A stretch of DNA of 64,000 bases, from NCBI GenBank assembly GCA_016791425.1, contig JAEUMQ010000013.1:248001-312000 (forward strand), in the 5' to 3' direction. The notes beneath the pieces are model-generated. The model was not told the origin of the DNA. It did not search any database and saw nothing but the letters and a program-made list of their open reading frames with translations. Origin of the DNA: Hyphomonadaceae bacterium (lineage in GTDB: Bacteria; Pseudomonadota; Alphaproteobacteria; Caulobacterales; Aquidulcibacteraceae). Position 1 is the first letter of the stretch, and each line of letters opens with the position of its first letter. A program made the translations under genes and the position numbers. Shown one piece after another: positions 35,376 to 42,620 of this stretch.

Positions 35376-35738
35376 ATGTGCTATAGCTTCGCGTGGGACA
35401 TAACATATATATTCTTTCCTGTTCGTTTCAATCGAATACATATGTTCTAGCGCTAACCCCACCCGCCCACCCTGCGCGGGCGCCTTGGGTCGCTTGCGGT
35501 CGATCTGGTCCCGCCGGACCAGCAACCTGTGGATAAGCATCAGGGCCTGGGCGACCCGGCGGCTCCGCCTCCGGCCGGGCTGTCGTGGCTCCGCCACCGA
35601 GCCTCGCTCCGCGGGTCTCGGCCATCCGGCTTCCATCCCTGTCGCAAGACCCCGCCCGCCCGCCCCTTTTGGCGAAGGGAGACCGCGAGAGGCGTGAGCG
35701 CTTGAAGCTGCAACGCCCTGTGCTGAACCTCCCGCCTG
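35376..35738. promoter_or_regulatory. Divergent promoter region with CATATG repeats and GC hairpins
   Basis: The first ~70 bases next to the mobile mystery genes are AT-rich and contain several ACATATG/CATATGT elements (around 35374, 35404 and 35440), likely operator sites for the XRE protein. The rest, up to traF, is GC-rich with short stem-loops such as GTGG-CTCCG-CCAC near 35585. No gene is supported here. Confidence 0.5.
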
Positions 35739-36227
35739 ATGAACCGCATCCAGATCATCACGCTTGCCTTTGGCGCCGTCGCCGTCGCGATGATCGCAGT
35801 CAGCGAGCTGCATCGCGGCGACCTGGTGCTGTTCAACGCCACGCCGTCCGTGCCGACGGGCTTCTATGTGCGGAGCCAGGCGCCAGTGCGCGAGGGCGCT
35901 TTCGTCACGGTCCGCGCTGCGGACGTGGCGGGCGCCTATGCATCGCTGCGGCATTTCACCGATGACGGCGACCGCTTCATCAAGCGCGTCGCGGCGCGCG
36001 CTGGCGTGCGCGTCTGCGCCGAAGGCGAGAACGTCGCCGTGGGTGAAATCGCCTACGCCAGGCAGATGCGTGACAGCGCCGGACGAACTCTGCCGACATG
36101 GGAGGGCTGCCATGTTCTGCATGACGGCGAGGTGTTCCTGATGGGCGATACGCCGGACAGTTTTGACAGCCGCTATTTCGGCGTCGTGCGTGAAGACGTT
36201 ATCGAAGGCGTCTGGCGTCCGCTTTGA
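35739..36227 (+). CDS. traF: Conjugative transfer signal peptidase TraF (S26 family)
   Basis: A 162-residue S26C serine peptidase. A single N-terminal membrane helix is followed by NATPSVPTGFY with the catalytic serine (~38), FIKRVAARAG with the catalytic lysine (~82), and GDTPDSFDSRYFG, the conserved box near the C-terminus. In IncP-type systems TraF matures and cyclises the TrbC pilin, which is encoded at 11.4 kb. It lies immediately upstream of the relaxase region. Confidence 0.93.
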   Translation: MNRIQIITLAFGAVAVAMIAVSELHRGDLVLFNATPSVPTGFYVRSQAPVREGAFVTVRAADVAGAYASLRHFTDDGDRFIKRVAARAGVRVCAEGENVAVGEIAYARQMRDSAGRTLPTWEGCHVLHDGEVFLMGDTPDSFDSRYFGVVREDVIEGVWRPL

Positions 36228-36240
36228 TTTTCCCGAACTG

Positions 36241-36420
36241 AGCGCGCCCCACTTGTGGGGTGGACCTTGCGCATTTTCGTTGGGAATTGAGGCTCTCAGA
36301 AAGGAAGTAGGGTGTAAGGCTAGATAAAGAGCGCCCCACTCTCATCGCCAAACGCTTGTCTGCGTTGGTTTTTGCGCGGGGTGTCGGCGATGATCGCAGG
36401 GTGTCTCCACCTTGCGCGCA
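36241..36420. other. Candidate oriT between traF and the relaxase gene
   Basis: This intergenic stretch has a perfect inverted repeat CCCCAC-TT-GTGGGG (36247-36260). Two interleaved direct repeats are also present: GCGCCCCACT at 36244 and 36331, and ACCTTGCGC at 36263 and 36409. Transfer origins of MOBP systems usually lie beside the relaxase gene and contain an inverted repeat before the nick site. No IncP-type nick consensus is certain. Confidence 0.35.
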
Positions 36421-36428
36421 CTTGCCCC

Positions 36429-37628
36429 ATGCAAACCCATCACCAAAGCCCCTCCTTCCGCTTCTCCAAGCTCCTGCGCGACGCCTCACGCGGGGAAGTC
36501 TTCGCGCCGGGCGCGCCGCTTCGCTTTGCGCGCTCCCTTGATGCGGAGAGTCTCAAAGGCCGTCACGAGGGACGCGCGAAGAAGGTTGCGGGCGGTTCTC
36601 CGAAGAGCGCGCTCTCCAGCCAATTGCAGGCGCGGCTGGGGCGATCGAGCAAGTTCGGAAAAGGCACCGGCAAGCGCTCTGGCTTCGCCTATGATCCGCG
36701 TCAGCGCGCCGTGGTGAAGGTGCATTACTTCAGCCATGGCGGCGCGGGCGCCGGCGCGCTTCGGGCGCATGTCCGCTACGTGGCGCGCGATGCGGCGGTG
36801 CGGGCGCGCGGTCTTGCGCAAGAGCAGCAGCACGAGACCGAGCCGGGGCGCGACGGCGCCGACAAACGCGAGCGGCCACGCGAAAAGGAGCGCACGCTTT
36901 CAGTATTCTACGACGCCCTTGAAACCGGCGTGGACGGCGCCGGGCGCGCCGCCCAATGGGCGCGGGAGGACCGCCGCCATTTCCGGCTCATCCTTTCGGC
37001 CGAGAACGGCGCGCGCATGCGCGAGCTTCAGACCTATACCCGCGATGTCATGGCGCGCGCCGAACAGGCGCTGGGTATGCGCCTCGAATGGATCGCGGTC
37101 GATCATTGGGACACGGACAATCCGCACACCCACATCATCCTGCGGGGCCGCACGCCGGACGGGCGCGACCTCGTCATCCCGCGCGAGTTCGTGAGCCACG
37201 GCTTTCGCTCGGCGGCGCGCGATGCGGCGACCGCGCGCCTGGGCCAGCGCGACCGCGGCGACGCCCGGCGTGCGTTGGAGCGCGAGGCGCTCGTGCACGG
37301 GCCTTCGCGGCTCGACGGGATGATCGCCGGGCAACTCGATGAGGAACGCCGGGTGCGACTGGCGCGGCTGCAGGCGCCGGACCGTTCGCCGGAAATGGAG
37401 AACGCGCTCAAGACGCGGGCGCAGGAGCTGAAGCGGATGGGGCTGGCGGTGGAAGTCGAGCGCAACATCTTCCAGTTCGAGCCCGGCTGGCGCGACGCCT
37501 TGAAGGCGATGGAGCTCCATCTCGACATCCGCAAATCGCTGATGCGGGCGCGCACGCAGGATCTGCAGAAGAAGCTCGATCAGACTTTGAAGCTCTCGCG
37601 CTCGCTGCGGCTCGGGCCCGACCGTTAG
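36429..37628 (+). CDS. Relaxase (VirD2/DUF3363-like), probably shortened
   Basis: A product of about 399 residues from the ATG at 36429 (an ATG at 36390 is also possible). The relaxase domain has VKVHYFSHGGAG, LRAHVRYVARDA, FRLILSAENG and the HUH motif HWDTDNPHTHIILRG, which bind the metal for strand nicking. REFVSHGFRSAARDAATARLG follows, as in the DUF3363-type family. Those relatives usually continue for 200 or more residues, while this one stops after a KKLDQTLKLSRSLRLGPDR tail, so the C-terminal domain seems missing. It would nick oriT and pilot the strand through TraG. Confidence 0.85.
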   Translation: MQTHHQSPSFRFSKLLRDASRGEVFAPGAPLRFARSLDAESLKGRHEGRAKKVAGGSPKSALSSQLQARLGRSSKFGKGTGKRSGFAYDPRQRAVVKVHYFSHGGAGAGALRAHVRYVARDAAVRARGLAQEQQHETEPGRDGADKRERPREKERTLSVFYDALETGVDGAGRAAQWAREDRRHFRLILSAENGARMRELQTYTRDVMARAEQALGMRLEWIAVDHWDTDNPHTHIILRGRTPDGRDLVIPREFVSHGFRSAARDAATARLGQRDRGDARRALEREALVHGPSRLDGMIAGQLDEERRVRLARLQAPDRSPEMENALKTRAQELKRMGLAVEVERNIFQFEPGWRDALKAMELHLDIRKSLMRARTQDLQKKLDQTLKLSRSLRLGPDR

Positions 37629-37631
37629 CGC

Positions 37632-37964
37632 TTGCGTCCGGCGGGACATTGCGATTCACTCCCGGCGGGACCGGCGGCTGGCCAATGTGCATCAGCCGAC
37701 CAGACAAGACGTGAGCGCCCGTTCTTACTTTCAAGGCGTCGGCTCCTGATCTTGCTTTTCGTCCTCCTTCTCGTCTGGGTCGCTTTCTCGATCAAACCTG
37801 TCTGGTTGGTGTGCCTGTTCTGCGCCGTCGCCGGAATGCATTGGACGGCGTCGTTACAATTGGCCGATCCATTGGCGCCGCTCTATGCCGGCGTCGCCGC
37901 CGCTTTCCTTTCGAGGTTTGCATGGGCGCTTGCGGCGGAGCTGATACGGCCACGTCCAGCTTGA
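37632..37964 (+). CDS. Possible small membrane protein
   Basis: An open frame of up to 110 codons with hydrophobic stretches LLILLFVLLLVWVAFSI, VWLVCLFCAVAGMHW and LYAGVAAAFLSRFAWALAAEL, suggesting two or three membrane helices. The only long start is TTG at 37634-like positions, no clear ribosome site is seen, and no family is recognised. It may be a remnant of a transfer gene following the relaxase. Confidence 0.35.
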   Translation: MRPAGHCDSLPAGPAAGQCASADQTRRERPFLLSRRRLLILLFVLLLVWVAFSIKPVWLVCLFCAVAGMHWTASLQLADPLAPLYAGVAAAFLSRFAWALAAELIRPRPA

Positions 37965-37975
37965 ACGGGGCGCCT

Positions 37976-38066
37976 GCCATCGTGCTCGGCGGCGTCAAGG
38001 CACGCTTCGCTTTCCACCCTGACGCCGCCTTTCGCGCGATGGCCCCCTGAAGGTGTCGGGACGCAG
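37976..38066 (+). repeat. Hairpin-bearing repeat, right copy
   Basis: About 91 bp aligning with 3443-3536 at roughly 80% identity in the same orientation. The inverted repeat arms are GGCGGCGTCAAGG and CCCTGACGCCGCC, with one mismatch and loop CACGCTTCGCTTTCCA. It lies after the last conjugation gene and before chromosomal-type genes. Confidence 0.7.
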
Positions 38067-38241
38067 GGCTTTGTCCTTGGTCATTGGCGAGCCCTGCGCC
38101 TCCGGCGCGGGCCGAACACAGGGCTGTTGGCAAGCGCACGCCACGACGCCGAACCTCAGAGAAACGACCAAGGCGAAAGCCCATAAGGCGTCAGGTTGCG
38201 GTCAGACAATGACCGTAGATCAATTCCAAATGGAGATGGTC

Positions 38242-38955
38242 ATGCCCGACACTTTGCGTCCGAAACCCCACTTGATCCGCGTATGGGACCCAGGGGTGCG
38301 CCTGTTTCACTGGCTCCTTGTTGTCGCAATTGCGCTCGCATTTCTTTCGTCCGAGGAAGAAAGCGCTTTTTCGGCTTGGCACATTCCGATCGGATGGTTT
38401 GCGGCGCTCCTGATCGCTTTCCGGCTGGTCTGGGGCTTCGTCGGCGGCGAGCACGCGCGGTTCGCCAACTTCATCCGCCCGTCGCAAATCGGTCCGCACA
38501 TTCGTCATCTGCTTTCGGGCAAGGCGACGCCGTCCATCGGGCACAACCCTCTCGGCGCCCTGGCGGTCCTGGCCTTGCTCGCGCTGACTGCCGCAACCAT
38601 TGCGACCGGGGTTTCCGGGGGTGAAGACGCCCACGAAGTCATCGCCTACAGCTTGCTTGCCCTGGTGGGCGTACACGTGGCGGCGGTGCTGCTCATGTCG
38701 CACCTGGCCAAGGACAATCTCCTTCTGGCCATGGTGACGGGCAAGAAGCACGCTGACCGCTATCCTGATGCACATGATGCCGCCCCGCCTGCCCGGCTGG
38801 CAGTGCCCGTCGCCGCCATTGCCGTCGGCGCAGCAGCTTTCGGCGCCACACGCGTAGACCCCCAGGCATTCGCGCCCCACGCGGCGGCGGAGTCTGGCGA
38901 GCGTGGAGAAAGCGAGCATGGCGAACGCGGAGAGATCGAACGCGATGAGGACTGA
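38242..38955 (+). CDS. Cytochrome b561-like diheme membrane protein
   Basis: A 237-residue protein with four membrane helices of the cytochrome b561/Ni-hydrogenase cytochrome b type. Putative heme ligands are the histidines in RLFHWLL (~19), SAWHIPIG, DAHEVIAY and GVHVAAV. It would shuttle electrons between the quinone pool and a periplasmic partner. The ATG at 38242 is preferred because TGGAG precedes it; longer starts at 38209 or 38230 exist. A glycine/glutamate-rich tail of ~25 residues is unusual. Confidence 0.82.
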   Translation: MPDTLRPKPHLIRVWDPGVRLFHWLLVVAIALAFLSSEEESAFSAWHIPIGWFAALLIAFRLVWGFVGGEHARFANFIRPSQIGPHIRHLLSGKATPSIGHNPLGALAVLALLALTAATIATGVSGGEDAHEVIAYSLLALVGVHVAAVLLMSHLAKDNLLLAMVTGKKHADRYPDAHDAAPPARLAVPVAAIAVGAAAFGATRVDPQAFAPHAAAESGERGESEHGERGEIERDED

Positions 38956-39064
38956 TCAGACGCAAAGTCTAAAATGATAGCGCCTAGCTATGATATCGTT
39001 TGGCGTTGCCGCCACGCCAACCAAAGCAAGGAGCGTTTATGCGCCGCCGTCCCGATGCGCTCCT

Positions 39065-39736
39065 ATGCGCATCCTGATCGTCGAAGACACCGCGCGGCTC
39101 TCCGCGTTGCTCGCAGAAGCACTGGCGAAGCATGGCTTCGCCAGCGACTGCGCGCCGACTTTGGCAGCCGCGGACGAAGCGATAGCGGTCGCTTCCTACG
39201 ATGCAATCGTTCTTGATCTTGGATTGCCCGATGGCGACGGCCTGCATTGGCTTGACCGCCGCCGCAGCGCCCCGCTGCCGCCTGTCCTGGCGCTCACTGC
39301 GCGCGGGACTTTGGCGGAGCGCGTCGCCGGCTTAGACGCCGGAGTCGATGACTACCTGACCAAACCTTTCGCCGCCGACGAAGTTGCGGCGCGCCTGCGC
39401 GCGCTTTTGCGCCGCCCTGGACCACGAGCGGCGCCAATCCTCGCAGCAGGGCCAATTTCCTTGGATGTCGCCGCCCGGCGCGCAACGGTGGATGGCGCTG
39501 CATTGGAAATATCGCGGCGCGAGTTGGACCTTTTGGAAGTGCTGCTGCGCCGCGCAGGTTCGGTCGTCTCGAAGGACGCCATCGAAACCGCGCTCTATTC
39601 CTTCGATGCCGAAGTCACGCCGAATGCCGTGGAGGCAATCGTGTCGCGGCTGCGTAAACATCTCGACGAGGCTGGCGTCACCGGCGCTCTGCACACCATC
39701 CGCGGCGTGGGCTATCTGCTGGAGGACCGATCGTGA
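39065..39736 (+). CDS. OmpR-family response regulator
   Basis: A 223-residue two-component regulator. The receiver domain starts MRILIVEDTARLSALLAEAL, has the phosphoacceptor aspartate in IVLDLGLPDGDG (~51) and the LTKPF lysine (~101). The OmpR winged helix (~125-220) includes LEISRRELDLLEVLLRRAG and TIRGVGYLL. Its stop overlaps the kinase start (GTGA), so the pair is co-translated. The target genes may include the downstream VIT transporter. Confidence 0.93.
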   Translation: MRILIVEDTARLSALLAEALAKHGFASDCAPTLAAADEAIAVASYDAIVLDLGLPDGDGLHWLDRRRSAPLPPVLALTARGTLAERVAGLDAGVDDYLTKPFAADEVAARLRALLRRPGPRAAPILAAGPISLDVAARRATVDGAALEISRRELDLLEVLLRRAGSVVSKDAIETALYSFDAEVTPNAVEAIVSRLRKHLDEAGVTGALHTIRGVGYLLEDRS

Positions 39737-40743
39737 GATCAGGTTCACTGGGCGCCAGGCTAGCCGTCGGCCTCGGCCTTGTGGCGGTGCTGGGCGCTCT
39801 CGCCCTGCTTGGGATGGTCGCGCTCGAGTACGTCGTCGGTTCGGATCCGCCGCTCACTGCTGCGCAGTTGGCGCATGAAGTCGCCGATCATGTGGTGGCG
39901 CCCCTTATCATTCTGCTCGGCCTCGTGGCGATCGCTGGCGCGATGGTCATACGGACCGGGCTGCGCCCCTTGAGCGAGGCTGCGATCGATGTCGACAGAG
40001 CCGCGCAGACAGCGCCGCGCGGCTTTCGTATCGACCAAGACGCCCTTCCGTCCGAAGCCCAACCCTTCGCGGCCGCTATAAATCGCTTGCTTGGCCGCCT
40101 GGACGCGACCGCTGAGGCGCAGGAAGCGTTCGCCGCCGATGCCGCGCACGAACTGAAGACCCCGCTCACCATCCTATCGCTCGAACTCGAAAAATTCCCC
40201 GGCGAAATGGCGACGGCTTTGCGGGACGACGTCGCCGCTTTGAGCCGACTCGTTGACCAATTGCTCCTGCTTGCCCGTCTGGACGCGCAAACAGCCGCCG
40301 AAACACCTAGAGAAACCATCGATCCGAAGATCATCGCGACCGATCTTGCCGGCGCGCTCGCGCCCATCGCGCTTAAGGCCGGTCGTCACCTTGCTTTTGA
40401 GGATGCGGGCGCGACGGCTTTTTCCGGTCATTGGGAAGCTGTCACCGCGGCGCTGCGCAATCTGGTCGAAAACGCCCTGCGCATCACGCCCGAGGCTGGG
40501 ACGGTCACCATCATTGCGGGACCAGGTGCGCGCCTGAGGGTTCGCGATGAAGGCCCTGGACTCTCACCTCAGCGTCTTGCTGAACTCTCGAAGCGCGGCA
40601 TGCGCGCCGATCACGCCAGTCCGTCCGGCGCTGGCCTCGGTCTCGCTATCGTCGCGCGCATCATGATGGCGCACGGCGGCGCGTTGCGCGTTGATGAAAG
40701 TTGCCGCGAACTTGTCCTCGACTTTGAAGGCATACGCCTATGA
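39733..40743 (+). CDS. Sensor histidine kinase
   Basis: A 336-residue inner-membrane kinase starting with GTG. It has two membrane helices (~8-32 and ~58-78) with only a short periplasmic loop, a HAMP-like segment, the H-box AADAAHELKTPLTILSLEL (~135), an N-box NLVENALRITPEAG and G-boxes DEGPGLS and GAGLGLAIVARIM. The small sensor loop suggests it senses membrane or metal signals. It overlaps both the regulator gene and the VIT gene by four bases. Confidence 0.93.
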   Translation: MRSGSLGARLAVGLGLVAVLGALALLGMVALEYVVGSDPPLTAAQLAHEVADHVVAPLIILLGLVAIAGAMVIRTGLRPLSEAAIDVDRAAQTAPRGFRIDQDALPSEAQPFAAAINRLLGRLDATAEAQEAFAADAAHELKTPLTILSLELEKFPGEMATALRDDVAALSRLVDQLLLLARLDAQTAAETPRETIDPKIIATDLAGALAPIALKAGRHLAFEDAGATAFSGHWEAVTAALRNLVENALRITPEAGTVTIIAGPGARLRVRDEGPGLSPQRLAELSKRGMRADHASPSGAGLGLAIVARIMMAHGGALRVDESCRELVLDFEGIRL

Positions 40744-41441
40744 GCCGCCTGCGTATCCACACCGAGCGCCACGCCGTCGAACGCATCGGATGGCTGCGTG
40801 CGGCCGTCCTCGGCGCCAATGACGGCATTGTCTCCACCGCGAGCCTCATCGTCGGCGTCGCCGCGGCATCCGCTACGCGCGGAGATATCTTGCTAGCCGG
40901 CGTCGCCGGCTTGGTTGCCGGCGCCATGTCGATGGCCGCCGGCGAATATGTCTCCGTGAGTTCGCAATCGGACACAGAGAAAGCCGATCTCGCGCGCGAG
41001 ACGAAGGAGTTGCGCAACGATCCGGCCTTCGAACTGGAGGAGCTCACCAGGATCTATGTTGATCACGGACTTGAGCCCGATCTCGCGCGCCAGGTAGCGA
41101 TGCAATTGTCCGCTCATGATGCTCTCAAGGTGCACGCGCGCGACGAATTGCATATCTCGGACGTGACCGCAGCGCGTCCCAGTCAGGCGGCTCTGACATC
41201 GGCAGCCACATTCGCAGTCGGCGCCTCCGCGCCGCTCCTCATTGTGCTCATCGCGCAGGTTGAAACGCTGACGCTCACGGTCTCCGTCGCATCGCTTCTA
41301 TTTCTCGCCCTCCTCGGCGCGGTCGGCGCCCGCTCCGGTGGCGCAAACATGTTCACAGCCGTGGTGCGGGTGACTTTCTGGGGCGCAATCGCCATGGCCA
41401 TCACTGCGGGCATAGGCGGTCTCTTCGGTGCGGTCGTCTAG
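40740..41441 (+). CDS. VIT1/CCC1-family iron/manganese transporter
   Basis: A 233-residue protein with five membrane helices and the family signatures LRAAVLGANDGIVSTASLIVG and GAMSMAAGEYVSVSSQSDTEKAD. The intervening charged helical domain (ETKELRNDPAFELEEL) forms the cytoplasmic metal-binding region. Members export or store Fe2+ or Mn2+. Its overlap with the histidine kinase gene suggests a regulatory link between the two-component system and metal balance. Confidence 0.9.
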   Translation: MSRLRIHTERHAVERIGWLRAAVLGANDGIVSTASLIVGVAAASATRGDILLAGVAGLVAGAMSMAAGEYVSVSSQSDTEKADLARETKELRNDPAFELEELTRIYVDHGLEPDLARQVAMQLSAHDALKVHARDELHISDVTAARPSQAALTSAATFAVGASAPLLIVLIAQVETLTLTVSVASLLFLALLGAVGARSGGANMFTAVVRVTFWGAIAMAITAGIGGLFGAVV

Positions 41442-41452
41442 ACCTGCCTTCG

Positions 41453-42616
41453 TCACATCGCCAATGCCGTCCGCAACTGGCTGCTGATCACAGCTTCTTC
41501 ATCGGCCGCCGCCACGACGACGCGGATTGAACTGTCCGCTCGATGTATTTCATCGGCGCCGGCGTCATTCCGCGCGCGATCGATCCGCACGCCGAACCAG
41601 GCGCACGCCTCACAGATCCGCTCCCGAATGGTGGGCGCATTCTCTCCAATACCGGCCGTGAACACCAAGGTGTCGATGCCGCCGAGTGCGGCTGCAAGCG
41701 CCGCTATTTCGCGCTGAACCGCCTCGACAAAGAACGCGACCGCCCGCGCGGCTTGCGGACTTTTGCTCGCCAAGAGGCGCTGCATGTCGCCGCTTTCAGA
41801 CGACAGACCCAAAAGGCCGGATTGCCGATAGAGCAGCTCACGTATTTCGGGGCCGCTCATGGCGAGTTCTTCCATGAGATAGAGGACCACGCCAGGATCC
41901 AGATCGCCTGGCCGCGTCGCCATCGGGACGCCGCCCAGCGGCGTCATCCCCATCGTGGTGGCGACGCTGACGCCGTCCTTCATGGCGCAGAGACTTGCGC
42001 CGGCGCCGAGATGGGCCGCCACGGCACGTCCGCCGCCGCCATAGCGCGATCGCAGGACCTCTGCGACGTGCTCATAAGACAAGCCGTGAAATCCGTAGCG
42101 CCGCACACCACGCTTCGCCAAATCCCCAGAGAGCGCGAACACCTGATTAAGATCGGGCTGTGCAGCGTGAAAAGCCGTATCGAAACATCCGAACTGGCGC
42201 ACATGAGACGCGCGGCGCGTGACAAGATCAATAGCGGCAAGACTCGCCGGCTGATGCAATGGCGCCAGACATTCAAGGCGTCGAAGCGCTTCGATCACCT
42301 CGGCGTTCAGAAGGGTTGGTCTGGTGAATTCGGCGCCGCCATGAACGATACGATGGCCGATTGCGGCCAACATCGACTGGTCGATGCACGCGAACGTCAC
42401 ATCCAGCGCATGACCAATAGCAGAGTGCAAATCGGAAACGCGCGCCCCACAGCGCTCCTCAGAGACCGCCTTGCCAGTATGGCGAACCGTCAGCCGCGCT
42501 TCACCCTCGACGTTGGCTATCGTTCCCCTCAGAATCGCGTCGCCCGGCACGCGCGGGAAGGCAGCGAACTTTACGCTGGAGGAGCCGACATTGAGCGCAA
42601 GGAGCCACTCATTCAT
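41453..42616 (-). CDS. ackA: Acetate kinase
   Basis: A 387-residue acetate kinase (acetyl phosphate + ADP to acetate + ATP). It has LALNVGSSSVKFAAF at the start, FDTAFHAAQPDLNQVFAL, AHLGAGASLCAMKDG and FTAGIGENAPTIRERI near the end, all diagnostic. The ATG at 42616 gives a normal length; an in-frame GTG at 42643 lies in the preceding gene. It directly follows a phosphoketolase-like gene, so the two can turn sugar phosphates into acetate and ATP. Confidence 0.95.
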   Translation of the reverse strand: MNEWLLALNVGSSSVKFAAFPRVPGDAILRGTIANVEGEARLTVRHTGKAVSEERCGARVSDLHSAIGHALDVTFACIDQSMLAAIGHRIVHGGAEFTRPTLLNAEVIEALRRLECLAPLHQPASLAAIDLVTRRASHVRQFGCFDTAFHAAQPDLNQVFALSGDLAKRGVRRYGFHGLSYEHVAEVLRSRYGGGGRAVAAHLGAGASLCAMKDGVSVATTMGMTPLGGVPMATRPGDLDPGVVLYLMEELAMSGPEIRELLYRQSGLLGLSSESGDMQRLLASKSPQAARAVAFFVEAVQREIAALAAALGGIDTLVFTAGIGENAPTIRERICEACAWFGVRIDRARNDAGADEIHRADSSIRVVVAAADEEAVISSQLRTALAM

Positions 42617-42620
42617 GGCG

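Noticed and set aside
35376..36122. Upstream extension of mobile mystery protein A
   Set aside because: It crosses the AT-rich promoter region and lies antisense to traF; relatives are about 150 residues long.
37811..38050. A 79-codon frame covering the right repeat
   Set aside because: It overlaps the membrane-protein frame and the inverted repeat, with no recognised domain.
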